The notes: generated by a model from the sequence alone, not told the origin. 64,000 bases of DNA from Methylomonas paludis (GCF_018734325.1 NZ_CP073754.1:620001-684000); one strand, 5' to 3'; shown: positions 26,666 through 36,543, counted from the first letter of the stretch. Program-made: numbers and translations.

Positions 26666-27246
26666 GCCAATTATTCACACTTGGGCGGTAGTGTTCAAAA
26701 CTCAAAGAATGTTTAAGCTCGGTAAATCAGCGGATCAGAACGGGCATATTTGTCCGGCAATGTTGGCGTCTGTGAAAACATCAAGAAACATGGCCGCCAG
26801 GAATGTAGCTTGTCCAATGTATAACGCGACAAACTAACTTAATAGCTTTTTATTGAAAGCGGTTAAATCTGCTGACGATACACTTCGATTCTGGATTCTG
26901 GATTCTGGATTCTGGATTCTGTGTTTGCCGATTTTGACCGAAGTAGGTCTGGGAAAGTGGCTCTCAGAATTTAAGTTTTGCGTTTTGTCGTGTACAGCGA
27001 ATCAGAATTTGAAGTATAAAATGGCTAGTTCAAGTCTGAGCTTATCCAATTGATTCTGTGTCCATGATGCCAAAACAAAATCAGTAGGCGATTTGCAGTC
27101 CTTTTTCCTTGAGTACTTGAGTATATGTAATAGTTTTAGCGCTCTGTCTCGGAAGGATGCCTTGCGCCTGATTTCCATTTTTGAACTATGTAGATGCGGT
27201 ATTTGACATAGCAGCAAATACGGCTTGGCTAATATGTGATATTTTC
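26666..27246. other. Gene-poor stretch
   Basis: About 580 bases without a supported gene. It holds a five-copy heptamer repeat (26887-26921). Minus-strand frames near 27002-27217 are open but resemble no family and lack a ribosome binding site. It may be decayed sequence beside the broken Fic gene. Confidence 0.5.
26887..26921 (+). repeat. Heptanucleotide tandem repeat (GATTCTG)x5
   Basis: Five perfect GATTCTG units in non-coding DNA. The 7-base unit would shift frame if translated, which also argues against a gene here. Confidence 0.95.
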
Positions 27247-27408
27247 CTAAGCTGCTGAATTTATTCTGAATTCAGTGTGTGTTGGTTGCAGGAACAATTG
27301 ATCAAACTCGCGCATGGTACTTTTATTCAAGACCCGGTATTGTGTAGAGCTTATGCCGTTGCAAGTATTGCTGATTTCTGCTTTTTCATAGCACGTTACC
27401 TCATACAT
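27247..27408 (-). CDS. Small ORF with a strong ribosome binding site, unknown function
   Basis: 53 residues from the ATG at 27408 (MYEVTCYEKAEISNTC..). The codon is preceded by GGAGGAG at a spacing of four bases, the best Shine-Dalgarno match in this gene-poor area, which decides the start. The protein has two Cys (TCYE, NTCNG), no signal peptide and a C-terminal part RVLNKSTMREFDQLFLQPTH. I recognise no family. It lies downstream of the palindromes at 27465-27512. A cassette-like orphan gene or a fortuitous ORF are both possible. Confidence 0.45.
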   Translation of the reverse strand: MYEVTCYEKAEISNTCNGISSTQYRVLNKSTMREFDQLFLQPTHTEFRINSAA

Positions 27409-27464
27409 AGGCTCCTCCAGAGGCACGAGGCCCATCTGTCGTGATGTTTCGCGCGGCTCATCGG

Positions 27465-27512
27465 GTTAGGACGCCCTAACGTTATAAGGCGCAACACTCA
27501 GGTTATAGGGCG
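27465..27512. repeat. Nested inverted repeats upstream of the small ORF
   Basis: GTTAGG (27465-27470) pairs with CCTAAC (27475-27480). The overlapping CGCCCTAAC (27472-27480) pairs with GTTATAGGGCG (27502-27512) apart from a two-base bulge. The two hairpins are mutually exclusive. This could be an operator, a decayed recombination site or a small RNA fold. Confidence 0.5.
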
Positions 27513-27577
27513 GCCGAATCTAAACCAATCAGCTGCCACTAAATTAACCAAACCGTACCAGCAAAAACTGCCGAATC

Positions 27578-28810
27578 TCATCGACACCCACTCTCCCCCT
27601 GATCATACCCCAAGGTATCCAGCTCTGTTTTGGGGTGCAAAAAGCCATCCAGCGGCGCTATGGCCACCATTTCCCGCGCCGCAGCCAGCAGCACGGGTTG
27701 GCGCAATTGCCCATCCCAGCTACGGAACGACATGGGTACCCCTTTATAACCCTGCAAGGCAAACGCAGGAGAAAACAGATAGTTTTTCAGCACGTCCACC
27801 TGATTGGACTTGGTGCGCACACTGGCCTCGCCGATAGCGCGTACCGCCAGATAGGATCCGTATTCCACTTCGCTCATCCAGCGTCCGGTCAAAGCCTTGA
27901 AGCGGTTTTGCAACTGCACTGCGCCCCATTGTTCATGGGTAGGGTGCCAAGCGGTGGCAATCAGACCCTGGGTGCCGATCACCGGACGCGGTATCCAGGT
28001 GCGGTAATCCAGATATTCGCCGAACTGACCTTGTTCGTCAGCTACCACCAATACATCGTAATCCACGCCTTGGGTAAATTCCGGCACATCGGCCTGATCG
28101 CTGCGATGTGAGCCAAAGTCATTAGTCCAGGTTTTTTCCGCTACCAGTTTCATGCCAAAGCGTTTGGCGGCGCGTTTCACGGCCTGGGCGTATAACTGAT
28201 CGGCAGGGGTTTGGCCTATCACCAGAAACCATTTCTGCCAGCGTTTTTTGAGCATGTACTGGGCTAGCGCATCGGCGCGCATGGCGCGGCTGGGCAATAA
28301 ATGCAGTACTTGATGCCGGCATTGCTCATTGCGTAATGCATCGTCGCTGGTGGCGGTGTCAAACAGCAGTTTTTGGGCGCTGGCCGGGGCATCGGCCAGT
28401 TTCAGCAATTGCTCGGCGGGCAGATTCACCAGTATCAGGCCGGGTTCTGCGCCGACCTGCTGATTAAACACCTGCAGCACGTCACTGTTTAACGGCACCA
28501 CCACTTTTTTTAATTCATATTGCTGACCGGTAAACTGGCCGGTGGTATTGTTGTCAGAGATAGCCAGTTCTGCACCTGCCACACCCAGATCGGCAATAAA
28601 TGCATCCAGATTGGACAGCGCTACCGGCGGGGCTTGTTCCTGGGTGAAGTACACCATTTGGACTACTTGTTTTGCTACTGGTGTGGCCGCGGGCGTAGTT
28701 ACCGGTTTGGTTGCAGGCTTAGTCACGGTTTTGGTGGCGGCCATGCCTGGGGCGGCTAGGCATAACAGGCCCAGCAGGGCTGACAGGCCGGCAAATTGGG
28801 TGAAATTCAT
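27578..28810 (-). CDS. Periplasmic ABC-type substrate-binding protein of the PQQ-dependent alcohol dehydrogenase system
   Basis: 410 residues: signal peptide (MNFTQFAGLSALLGLLCLAA, cleavage near GMA), a Thr/Pro/Lys linker (about residues 25-48), then a type I periplasmic binding fold. FLVIGQTPADQLYAQAVKRA, AAKRFGMKLVAEKTWTNDFG and YDVLVVADEQGQFGEYL match the family of binding proteins found next to PQQ-linked alcohol dehydrogenase genes in methylotrophs and degraders. The ligand is unknown; a role in the PQQ-enzyme system is family knowledge. No permease, ATPase or PQQ gene is nearby, so it is an orphan here. Transcribed divergently from the MOSC gene. Confidence 0.8.
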   Translation of the reverse strand: MNFTQFAGLSALLGLLCLAAPGMAATKTVTKPATKPVTTPAATPVAKQVVQMVYFTQEQAPPVALSNLDAFIADLGVAGAELAISDNNTTGQFTGQQYELKKVVVPLNSDVLQVFNQQVGAEPGLILVNLPAEQLLKLADAPASAQKLLFDTATSDDALRNEQCRHQVLHLLPSRAMRADALAQYMLKKRWQKWFLVIGQTPADQLYAQAVKRAAKRFGMKLVAEKTWTNDFGSHRSDQADVPEFTQGVDYDVLVVADEQGQFGEYLDYRTWIPRPVIGTQGLIATAWHPTHEQWGAVQLQNRFKALTGRWMSEVEYGSYLAVRAIGEASVRTKSNQVDVLKNYLFSPAFALQGYKGVPMSFRSWDGQLRQPVLLAAAREMVAIAPLDGFLHPKTELDTLGYDQGESGCR

Positions 28811-29072
28811 AATGCTCAGCTCAAAAATTAAAGCGGGATTTTACCCCATTACCTGGCGACTATCAGCCAAATCAGAATTTGCTGAATCGGCAGGTTTGTT
28901 GGTGTAGAATTTTATCATTGCATAGCCATGAGTAAGGTTATGCGCACTAATATCCTGTTATTGTATTGAAAACGGCTTATTGTGATTGCACTCAGACAAG
29001 GATTTCCAAGCTTTCCAGCAATTTTTGAATTTACAGGCCGTTTGAAATCAGCCGCTTCACCACACAATAATT

Positions 29073-29903
29073 ATGCCCATACTCAGTCAAATTCATGTTT
29101 ACCCGGTCAAATCCCTGGCCGGTTTTCAGGTGGATGCCTGGCCGGTAGATAAGACCGGTTTGCGTTATGATCGTAAATGGATGCTGGTGGATGCGGAAGG
29201 CCAGTTCTTAAGCCAGCGCCGCCTGCCCAGAATGGCTCTGATCAGCACCCGCATCAGCGCCGGGCAATTAATTCTCAGCGCCAACGGGGCCGTTGATTTC
29301 AGTCTGGCGCTGGATGAAGACCGCAATGCGCCAGCCCTGCCGGTGCAAATCTGGAAGGATAACTGCCTGGCTCACACTATCAGCGGCGCTGCCGACCAAT
29401 GGCTGAGCCGGGTGCTGGATTATCCCTGCCGGCTGGTGTATTTGCCGGAACACAGCATTCGCCCGGTCGATCCCAATTATGCTCTCAGCAGTGATGAAAC
29501 CGCTTTTTCGGATGGCTTTCCGTTTTTGCTGGTATCAGAAAACTCGCTGCACTCCCTGAGTGCAGCTGTTGGTCAGGACTTGGAAATGATTCGCTTTCGT
29601 CCCAATCTGGTAGTGGCTGAGTGCGAAGCTTATGCCGAAGACAGTTGGCGGCGTATCAGCATCAACGGCATTAACTTTCGGTTGCCTAAACCCTGTTCGC
29701 GCTGTCAGGTACCGACTATAGACCCTTACACCGGTCAAACCGGCAAAGAGCCTCTCACTACCCTAGCCAGGCTAAGGCAGTGGCAGCATAAAGTCTATTT
29801 TGGTCAGAATGTCCTGCATGATGGTCTGGGCGAACTGGTCGTCGGCCAGGCCGTGCTAATTACCGAAACTGGCGCCAAACAGCCGCCATTGAATATTTTT
29901 TAA
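29073..29903 (+). CDS. MOSC domain protein (YcbX-like)
   Basis: 276 residues: an N-terminal MOSC beta-barrel domain (ISQIHVYPVKSLAGFQVDAW, YDRKWMLVDAEGQFLSQR) and the MOSC domain with FSDGFPFLLVSENSLHSL, MIRFRPNLVV and the Cys-containing KPCSRCQVPTIDPYTG. MOSC proteins bind a molybdenum cofactor through a conserved Cys and reduce N-hydroxylated compounds with redox partners. E. coli YcbX has an extra C-terminal ferredoxin domain, which is absent here, so the electron donor must be separate. Single gene, divergent from the binding-protein gene. Confidence 0.85.
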   Translation: MPILSQIHVYPVKSLAGFQVDAWPVDKTGLRYDRKWMLVDAEGQFLSQRRLPRMALISTRISAGQLILSANGAVDFSLALDEDRNAPALPVQIWKDNCLAHTISGAADQWLSRVLDYPCRLVYLPEHSIRPVDPNYALSSDETAFSDGFPFLLVSENSLHSLSAAVGQDLEMIRFRPNLVVAECEAYAEDSWRRISINGINFRLPKPCSRCQVPTIDPYTGQTGKEPLTTLARLRQWQHKVYFGQNVLHDGLGELVVGQAVLITETGAKQPPLNIF

Positions 29904-30007
29904 ACGCCACCATGATATTAATGGGAATTTTTTGGCGCTAACAGCGTCAAAACTGCCATGATGACCTACCGGGCCATCTTTAATCAGACTTTGGAGTTAA
30001 AACAGCT

Positions 30008-30697
30008 ATGAACACACAGGAACGCGAACAACTCACGCATTTGCTGAAGCCATTGGTGGAATTTAAATTAAGCAATAAAGACAGTGAAGCCGACAACCTG
30101 ATTCAACAAGCCGTGGCCCACCAGCCCGATGCTGCTTATTTATTGGTACAGCGGGTATTGTTGCTGGAACAGGCTTTAAATAATGCCAAAGCTCGCATCG
30201 ACGATCTGCAAAAGCAAGCGCAAAGCAGTCAAGCCGGTTTTCTGGGCAGTGACCCTTGGGCGCAGCCGTCCGCGGCCCCGGTACCCGGCGTGGGCGCTTA
30301 TCAGCAACCCCGTTATGCGCCGCAACCAGCCCCGGCTGCAGCACCTGCAGCCGGTGGCGGACTGTTCGGCGGTGGTGGCTCCAGCTTTCTGGGCAATGTC
30401 GCCACCACTGCAGCCGGTGTGGTAGCCGGGTCATTTTTGTTTCAGGGTATAGAAGGCCTGATGGGCCACCATAATTATGGCGGCGGCGGTTTTGGCGGGG
30501 CAGGTGGCTTTGGTCAGCAGCCGTTTGGCGAAACCATCAGCGAGCAAACCGTCATCAATAATTACTATGGCGATGATGCCAATCCGCAATTGGCCGATAA
30601 CAGTGATTTTGGCAATAACCTGGTCAGCGACGATAGCGGCTTTAGCGATGACAGTGGTTTTGGTGACGACAGTGGTGGTGATTCCGACTGGTTCTAA
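30008..30697 (+). CDS. DUF2076 family protein
   Basis: 229 residues. The N-terminal part is helical and charged (MNTQEREQLTHLLKPLVEFK, then ADNLIQQAVAHQPDAAYLLV and a short coiled coil ALNNAKARIDDLQKQ). A Pro/Ala linker leads to a Gly-rich hydrophobic stretch (GGGLFGGGGSSFLGNVATTA, AGVVAGSFLFQGIEGLMGHH) and an acidic tail made of DDSGF repeats ending DWF. This layout is characteristic of DUF2076, described in some annotations as a periplasmic ligand-binding sensor, but no function is proven and no signal peptide is visible. It lies alone upstream of acnB. Confidence 0.8.
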   Translation: MNTQEREQLTHLLKPLVEFKLSNKDSEADNLIQQAVAHQPDAAYLLVQRVLLLEQALNNAKARIDDLQKQAQSSQAGFLGSDPWAQPSAAPVPGVGAYQQPRYAPQPAPAAAPAAGGGLFGGGGSSFLGNVATTAAGVVAGSFLFQGIEGLMGHHNYGGGGFGGAGGFGQQPFGETISEQTVINNYYGDDANPQLADNSDFGNNLVSDDSGFSDDSGFGDDSGGDSDWF

Positions 30698-30974
30698 GTT
30701 GGAATCGGTGGTTTTGGGGTCCGGGTGGTCTGATGGCTGCCCGGAATGGTTTGCTTGTTTTACTTGACTAAATATCAATAAATTCCCGATTTCCTTAGTG
30801 TTTTGCTTGGTTTTTTTAGTCAGGCTGGTGTTGGGGTGTTGGCTATAGTGCAGATAAATGACAACGCCCATTGCAAGCCGCTGTGATGGCGTTACAATAC
30901 GGTAAACAGAACCGCGCAATGCGGTGCAACTCAGCCTGCCGCTGCCTACAGACTTCTCAGACACAGGAAAAACC

Positions 30975-33533
30975 ATGCTTGTAGAATACCGAAAACATGT
31001 AGCCGAACGCGCCGCCGAAGGTGTGGCCCCTAAACCACTTGATGCTGCACAAGTTGCCGCTCTGGTTGAATTGCTCAAACAGCCCCCAACAGGTGAAGAG
31101 GAGTTTCTGTTGGAGCTGCTGAGTGACAGAGTTCCAGCTGGAGTTGATGAAGCCGCCTATGTCAAAGCCGGGTTTTTAACGGCAGTTGCTAAAGGCGAAG
31201 CAGTATCACCTTTATTAACTCCAGAACAGGCGACCGAGCTGTTAGGTACCATGTTAGGCGGTTACAATGTCGCCCCGCTGATTGAGCTGCTGGATAGCCC
31301 TGCGCTGGGCGCTACAGCCGCCAAAGCTTTGTCCGGCACTTTGCTGATTTTCGACGCTTTTCACGATGTGCAGGAAAAGGCTGCCGCCGGTAATGCCAAC
31401 GCCAAACTGGTGTTGCAATCCTGGGCCGATGCCGAATGGTTTCTGCAAAGAGCGCCGTTGCCGGAAAAACTTACCGTTACTGTATTCAAAGTCAGCGGCG
31501 AAACCAATACCGATGATTTATCTCCGGCTCAGGACGCCTGGTCGCGCCCGGATATTCCGCTGCACGCCAAAGCCATGCTCAAAAATCCGCGCGAAGGCAT
31601 TAGCAACGCCGAACAACAAATAACTGATTTAAAAGCCAAAGGTTTTCCGGTGGCTTATGTGGGGGATGTAGTCGGTACCGGTTCCTCGCGTAAATCCGCC
31701 ACTAACTCAGTGTTATGGTATATGGGCGATGATATTCCGCATATTCCCAATAAACGCGGCGGTGGTGTCTGTATCGGCGGCAAGATCGCGCCTATCTTTT
31801 TTAACACGATGGAAGATTCCGGTGCGCTGCCCATCGAAGTGGATGTCACCGGCCTGAAAATGGGTGATGTCATTGATATTTATCCCTTTGAAGGCGTGAT
31901 TAACGATCATGCCAGCGGCGCGGAAATCAGCCGCTTCCAGCTTAAAACCGAAGTATTGCCCGACGAAGTACGTGCCGGTGGCCGCATTCCATTAATCATA
32001 GGTCGGGGCTTGACCGACCGGGCCAGACAAGTACTGGGATTGCCGGCTTCGCAAGTATTCAAACGTCTGGGCAGCAGTGCCGAAAGCAGCAAAGGTTATA
32101 CTCTGGCCCAGAAAATGGTCGGCAAAGCTTGTGGTGTAGTTGGGGTTCGCCCCGGCAGTTATTGCGAGCCGCACATGACTACCGTCGGTTCCCAGGACAC
32201 CACCGGCCCGATGACCCGCGACGAACTCAAAGACCTGGCCTGCCTGGGTTTCTCCGCTGATCTGGTCATGCAGTCATTTTGTCATACTGCCGCCTATCCA
32301 AAACCGGTCGATATTGCCATGCAGCACAGTCTGCCGGACTTTATCAGAACTCGCGGCGGGGTATCCTTGCGTCCCGGCGATGGTGTTATCCATTCCTGGC
32401 TGAATCGCATGTTGTTACCCGACACCGTCGGCACCGGCGGCGATTCGCATACCCGTTTCCCGATCGGGATTTCCTTTCCGGCTGGTTCCGGTCTGGTGGC
32501 GTTCGCCGCGGCCACTGGTGTCATGCCGCTGGATATGCCGGAATCGGTGCTGGTGCGTTTCACCGGTACCATGCAGCCTGGTATTACCTTGCGCGATCTG
32601 GTTAACGCGATTCCGTATGCTGCCATTCAGCGCGGTTTATTAACTGTCGCCAAAGAAGGCAAGAAAAATGTATTCTCAGGTCGTATTCTGGAAATAGAAG
32701 GTCTGCCGGATTTAAAAGTTGAGCAGGCTTTTGAATTGTCAGATGCTTCGGCAGAACGTTCAGCCGGTGGTTGTACCATCCGTTTGAACGAAGCGCCGAT
32801 TCGCGAATACCTTAATTCCAATATTACCCTGCTGAAATGGATGATAGCGGAAGGCTATGGCGATGCCCGTACCTTACAGCGTCGGATTAATGCCATGCAA
32901 GACTGGCTGGCCAGTCCGGTATTGCTGGAAGCCGATGCCGATGCCGAATATGCGGAAATCATCGAAATCGATCTGGATCAGATTACCGAACCTTTGCTGG
33001 CCTGCCCTAACGACCCGGATGATATCAAGCCGTTGTCGGCCGTGGCTGGTACCAAGATCGACGAAGTGTTTATCGGTTCCTGTATGACCAATATCGGCCA
33101 TTTCCGCGCCGCTGGTAAATTGCTGGAAAAATCCGCCAATTTGCCGACCCGCTTATGGGTTGCGCCACCCACCAAAATGGATCAGGATCAACTGATAGAA
33201 GAAGGTTATTATGGTACTTTCGGCAAAGTAGGGGCCAGAACAGAAATGCCGGGTTGTTCACTGTGCATGGGTAATCAGGCCAGGGTGGCAGAGGGCGCGA
33301 CTGTCGTGTCTACCTCAACCCGCAACTTCCCTAACCGGCTGGGCAATGGTGCCAATGTCTATCTGTCTTCGGCAGAACTCGCGGCGGTTTGCTCTTTATT
33401 GGGTAGAATCCCCACTGTGGACGAATATAAACAGTATGTTGGTGTGCTGGATGCCAGCAGTGCCGATACCTATCGCTATCTGAATTTCAATCAGATTGAC
33501 AGCTATCAGGCTTTGGCCGATACGGTAGCTTAA
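30975..33533 (+). CDS. acnB: Aconitate hydratase B (bifunctional with 2-methylisocitrate dehydratase)
   Basis: 852 residues from the ATG at 30975 ([16 protein letters not shown]), preceded by AGGAAAAACC; an earlier ATG at 30924 adds unrelated residues. AcnB architecture: N-terminal HEAT-like domain, then the swivel domain early in the chain ([18 protein letters not shown]), then the Fe-S core. Cluster ligands are in [13 protein letters not shown] and [12 protein letters not shown], with a third Cys in [12 protein letters not shown]. It interconverts citrate and isocitrate in the TCA cycle and can bind RNA when iron is low. Two hairpins follow; the second is a terminator. Confidence 0.97.
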   Translation: MLVEYRKHVAERAAEGVAPKPLDAAQVAALVELLKQPPTGEEEFLLELLSDRVPAGVDEAAYVKAGFLTAVAKGEAVSPLLTPEQATELLGTMLGGYNVAPLIELLDSPALGATAAKALSGTLLIFDAFHDVQEKAAAGNANAKLVLQSWADAEWFLQRAPLPEKLTVTVFKVSGETNTDDLSPAQDAWSRPDIPLHAKAMLKNPREGISNAEQQITDLKAKGFPVAYVGDVVGTGSSRKSATNSVLWYMGDDIPHIPNKRGGGVCIGGKIAPIFFNTMEDSGALPIEVDVTGLKMGDVIDIYPFEGVINDHASGAEISRFQLKTEVLPDEVRAGGRIPLIIGRGLTDRARQVLGLPASQVFKRLGSSAESSKGYTLAQKMVGKACGVVGVRPGSYCEPHMTTVGSQDTTGPMTRDELKDLACLGFSADLVMQSFCHTAAYPKPVDIAMQHSLPDFIRTRGGVSLRPGDGVIHSWLNRMLLPDTVGTGGDSHTRFPIGISFPAGSGLVAFAAATGVMPLDMPESVLVRFTGTMQPGITLRDLVNAIPYAAIQRGLLTVAKEGKKNVFSGRILEIEGLPDLKVEQAFELSDASAERSAGGCTIRLNEAPIREYLNSNITLLKWMIAEGYGDARTLQRRINAMQDWLASPVLLEADADAEYAEIIEIDLDQITEPLLACPNDPDDIKPLSAVAGTKIDEVFIGSCMTNIGHFRAAGKLLEKSANLPTRLWVAPPTKMDQDQLIEEGYYGTFGKVGARTEMPGCSLCMGNQARVAEGATVVSTSTRNFPNRLGNGANVYLSSAELAAVCSLLGRIPTVDEYKQYVGVLDASSADTYRYLNFNQIDSYQALADTVA

Positions 33534-33544
33534 CCGGCCAGGTG

Positions 33545-33571
33545 ACAATACCCGGCCATGTCGGGTATTGT
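33545..33571 (+). other. Hairpin after acnB
   Basis: A 10-bp perfect stem (ACAATACCCG / CGGGTATTGT) with a 7-base loop 12 bases after the stop codon. No T run follows. It may protect the 3' end of the message or slow RNA polymerase ahead of the terminator at 33612. Confidence 0.6.
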
Positions 33572-33611
33572 GCTATTCGCTGCGCTTAAACTACTTCGGT
33601 TTTTATCGCCT

Positions 33612-33637
33612 AATAACCCCGGTTTCGGGGTTATTTT
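33612..33637 (+). terminator. Intrinsic terminator of acnB
   Basis: Stem AATAACCCC / GGGGTTATT with a 6-base loop, then TTG; the T residues overlap the stem end (TTATTTTG). It lies about 80 bases after acnB. Confidence 0.75.
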
Positions 33638-33691
33638 GTAAACTTAACAGCATGTCTTTGCTGCTTATGAAAATTTTTTGGCAAGGAGCCT

Positions 33692-34642
33692 ATGACTCTA
33701 TTTATGAAAAATCAGTCATTTGTATTTGACCAGATTCATATCGAAGTGGCGCGTAATGCTTCCGATGATTTCAATTTGTTTCATGATAAACATAAATGGT
33801 TACAAATTACCCATAATCCGTTCAAAGGCCCTATTGTGCTGGGCTTCCAGCTTAATACCCTGATCGAATACCAAATGCGGCTATATCGTGAGTCGCAACA
33901 CGAAGATCAGATTATTGCCGAAAATCAGCTCTATTTCAGTAACTACCAGATTACCTTTATCAATGCCTTGCGGCCACGCCAGGAATTTAATCTGGAAGTC
34001 AAAAAAACTCTGATTACCACTATTCCGGAACTGACTTTAACCAATCGGATTGCCATCAAATCTGCCGGTAAAACCGTATTGCTGGGTTATAAAAAAGAAA
34101 CTAAAACCCCGCTGTTTCTTGGCAATACCGATCTCAGCGGTTTGCCGGATCTGGGGGCGCTGCCTGATAAAACCCTGGTGCCTGGCACCGATTTTTTTCT
34201 AAAGCGCAAATGGCTGAATAATGGCAATGTCAAAAACTTTTTATCCGGTTCACTGGCCGAGCAGTCGGATTATTTTGATGAACTGTCGCAAGTTGCCGAT
34301 TATCCGGAATTATTTCCTTGCTGTTTGACCTCCGGGGCATTATTGGAAAAAGCTCAACTCGAACATCATGATTTTAAACGTAATCCCATGGTGTACACCT
34401 CGCAGGATATTTCGGTAGACAGGTCGCTGGTGAAGCGATTGAAAAATAATGACAAACTGCATATATTGGTTAAGCAACTGCCTGAGTCTAGAGAAAATAC
34501 GCTGAATCACACCAATATTCAGCTAAGGACTTACGAATGTTATGGGCTTATCGCCGGCAATGCCATCTTGTTTAGAATCAAGCTTAATCTGGTGCCGCTG
34601 GAAGAAATTATTAAAAACCTCAGCTTAAAAGCCGTATCTTAG
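33692..34642 (+). CDS. Hotdog-like (MaoC-related) protein of unknown function
   Basis: 316 residues. The start at 33692 follows AAGGAG at only three bases; a second ATG at 33704 is possible. The N-terminal part has a MaoC/hydratase-like pattern: an Asp-Phe-Asn-x-Phe-His motif (ASDDFNLFHDKHKW) and NPFKGPIVLGFQL where R-hydratases have a catalytic Asp/His and GPIAHG-type loop. The second half (about residues 165-310) may be a second hotdog unit (FPCCLTSGALLEKAQL). If so it would act on acyl thioesters, which fits the ACP and FabF genes that follow. The family is not certain. Confidence 0.6.
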   Translation: MTLFMKNQSFVFDQIHIEVARNASDDFNLFHDKHKWLQITHNPFKGPIVLGFQLNTLIEYQMRLYRESQHEDQIIAENQLYFSNYQITFINALRPRQEFNLEVKKTLITTIPELTLTNRIAIKSAGKTVLLGYKKETKTPLFLGNTDLSGLPDLGALPDKTLVPGTDFFLKRKWLNNGNVKNFLSGSLAEQSDYFDELSQVADYPELFPCCLTSGALLEKAQLEHHDFKRNPMVYTSQDISVDRSLVKRLKNNDKLHILVKQLPESRENTLNHTNIQLRTYECYGLIAGNAILFRIKLNLVPLEEIIKNLSLKAVS

Positions 34643-34968
34643 CGCTGGTGCTTTAGGATGCAGGCAGAGTCTGAGATGCAGCCCTTGGGGAGTCTGTTTT
34701 TCTGTGGATTTGGCCTTAAGCTAAGGGGATGACAACTTCGATGGCTTGCCAGCTGATGAGTGCTGATTCGGCCTTAAGTCTACACTTGGGATTTGCTCGA
34801 ATTGATAGTAATATGGCGAATGTTGTGAATTTTTCAGAACTTCAAGTATAATCATTCAAGTCCATGGGCTAGGCCGATGACGAGATTCCACATTAATCAA
34901 CACAACACAAACTAAAGATAAGGCGATAGCTGTAGTTAAGCTTTCGTATTGTTCGAGGAAAAAAAATT
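34643..34968. other. Leader region of acpP
   Basis: 326 bases without a gene. The acpP promoter (34823-34852) leaves a 5' untranslated region of about 110 bases. No terminator with a convincing stem separates it from the preceding gene. Confidence 0.5.
34823..34852 (+). promoter_or_regulatory. Sigma70-type promoter of acpP
   Basis: TTGTGA (34823-34828), an 18-base spacer and a perfect TATAAT (34847-34852). Transcription should start near 34859. This is the best-looking plus-strand promoter in the window, as expected for the abundant acyl carrier protein. Confidence 0.75.
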
Positions 34969-35202
34969 ATGAGTAATATCGAAGAACGAGTAAAAAAGAT
35001 TGTCGGAGAGCAACTAGGCGTGAAGGAAGAAATCGCAAACGATGCGTCTTTTGTTGACGATCTTGGTGCTGATTCTTTAGACACAGTCGAACTCGTCATG
35101 GCGCTGGAAGAAGAATTTGAATGTGAAATTCCAGATGAAGAAGCCGAGAAAATCACCACGGTGCAACTGGCTATTGATTATATCAACGCCAATTTGCAAT
35201 AA
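34969..35202 (+). CDS. acpP: Acyl carrier protein
   Basis: 77 residues, acidic, standard length. The phosphopantetheine attachment Ser is in [20 protein letters not shown]. It carries growing acyl chains through fatty acid synthesis and also supplies lipid A precursors. A GAGG lies 10 bases before the ATG. A strong hairpin separates it from fabF, consistent with higher ACP than FabF output. Confidence 0.98.
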   Translation: MSNIEERVKKIVGEQLGVKEEIANDASFVDDLGADSLDTVELVMALEEEFECEIPDEEAEKITTVQLAIDYINANLQ

Positions 35203-35213
35203 GCCGATCAAGG

Positions 35214-35237
35214 GGTCGGCGGAGCCCTCCGTCGGCC
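35214..35237 (+). promoter_or_regulatory. Intercistronic hairpin between acpP and fabF
   Basis: GGTCGGCGGA (35214-35223) pairs with TCCGTCGGCC (35228-35237) through ten base pairs, two of them G-U, around a 4-base loop. It starts 12 bases after the acpP stop and has no T run, so it is more likely a processing or stability element than a full terminator. Confidence 0.6.
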
Positions 35238-35298
35238 TGCCTGTATTCCCCTCCGGTTAGTTTTCATGCTAGTCTTCATTTTTTAACGGTAGTTCGCT

Positions 35299-36543
35299 GT
35301 GAGCACACGTCGAGTTGTAATAACCGGCTTAGGGGCTGTTACGCCCTTGGCCAATAATGTAGCCGATACCTGGGATGGGATAATCAACGGCAGAAGTGGT
35401 ATTAGTTCCATTGATTCTTTTGATATTTCCAGTTTTGCCACAACGTTTGGCGGTGTCATCAGAAATTTTAATATTGGCGACTATATCGCCGAAAAAGATG
35501 CCAAACGTATGGATGGCTTCATGCATTATGGTATTGCCGCCGGCTGCCAGGCTTTTGAAGACTCCGGTATTGAAGTGACTGAACAGAACGCCGAGCGTAT
35601 TGGTGTGGCGATTGGTGCCGGCATCGGTGGTGTCACCGGTATTGAAGAATGCCATGCCACCTTTACCAATGGTGGTGCGCGGAAAATTTCGCCATTCTTT
35701 GTACCCGGTAATATCATAAATATGATTTCCGGTAATCTATCCATTAAATATGGATTGAAAGGCCCCAATTTTGCCATCGTTACGGCTTGCGCGACCGGTA
35801 CCCATAATATTGGCGATGCTGCGCGTTTAATCAAATACGGCGATGCAGATGTCATGGTAGCCGGCGGTGCCGAGCGCTGCACCACTTCGCCGACTGCGAT
35901 GGGCGGCTTTGCTGCGGCTAAGGCTCTGTCCAGACGTAATAGCGATCCTCAGGCTGCCAGTCGGCCTTGGGATAAAGACCGCGATGGTTTTGTGTTAAGC
36001 GATGGTGCCGGTGTGGTGGTTTTGGAAGAACTGGAACATGCCAAAGCCCGTGGTGCAAAAATCTACGCAGAAGTCGTGGGTTATGGCATGAGCGGTGACG
36101 CTTACCATATCACCTCACCGGCTCCTGGTGGTGAAGGCGCGGCGCGTTGCATCCGAAATGCCTTGCGGGATGCCCATCTCAATCCGGAAGATGTGGATTA
36201 CATCAATGCCCACGGTACTTCAACCCCGGCCGGCGATTTGGGCGAAACCTATGCCATGAAATTGGCTTTTGGTGCACATGCTTATAAATTGGCGATTAGC
36301 TCCACCAAATCCATGATCGGTCACCTGTTAGGTGCAGCCGGCGGAATTGAGGCTGTGTTCAGCGCTTTATCGCTGCAGCACCAAATTGCTCCGCCTACCA
36401 TTAATCTGGACAATCCGAGTGAGGGATGTGATCTGGATTATGTACCGAATATCGCCCGAGATATGAAGATGGATATTGCTATCTCCAATTCATTCGGGTT
36501 TGGCGGTACCAACGGTACGTTGGTATTCAAACGTTACGTATAG
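35299..36543 (+). CDS. fabF: 3-oxoacyl-[acyl-carrier-protein] synthase II
   Basis: 414 residues, starting with GTG at 35299 ([20 protein letters not shown]). The condensing-enzyme triad is complete: Cys in [14 protein letters not shown], His in [14 protein letters not shown] and His in [13 protein letters not shown]. The C-terminus [14 protein letters not shown] is typical. It elongates acyl-ACP with malonyl-ACP. It sits in the standard acpP-fabF-pabC-mltG-tmk-holB order. Confidence 0.98.
   Translation: MSTRRVVITGLGAVTPLANNVADTWDGIINGRSGISSIDSFDISSFATTFGGVIRNFNIGDYIAEKDAKRMDGFMHYGIAAGCQAFEDSGIEVTEQNAERIGVAIGAGIGGVTGIEECHATFTNGGARKISPFFVPGNIINMISGNLSIKYGLKGPNFAIVTACATGTHNIGDAARLIKYGDADVMVAGGAERCTTSPTAMGGFAAAKALSRRNSDPQAASRPWDKDRDGFVLSDGAGVVVLEELEHAKARGAKIYAEVVGYGMSGDAYHITSPAPGGEGAARCIRNALRDAHLNPEDVDYINAHGTSTPAGDLGETYAMKLAFGAHAYKLAISSTKSMIGHLLGAAGGIEAVFSALSLQHQIAPPTINLDNPSEGCDLDYVPNIARDMKMDIAISNSFGFGGTNGTLVFKRYV

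Noticed and set aside
27002-27217. 71-codon minus-strand frame in the gene-poor stretch
   Set aside because: No ribosome binding site, no recognisable family, and another frame of the same DNA looks equally protein-like, so I could not choose.
27465-27512. Integron attC site
   Set aside because: The inverted arms resemble one, but the core sites do not fit RYYYAAC and GTTRRRY at the right places, and no integrase is nearby.
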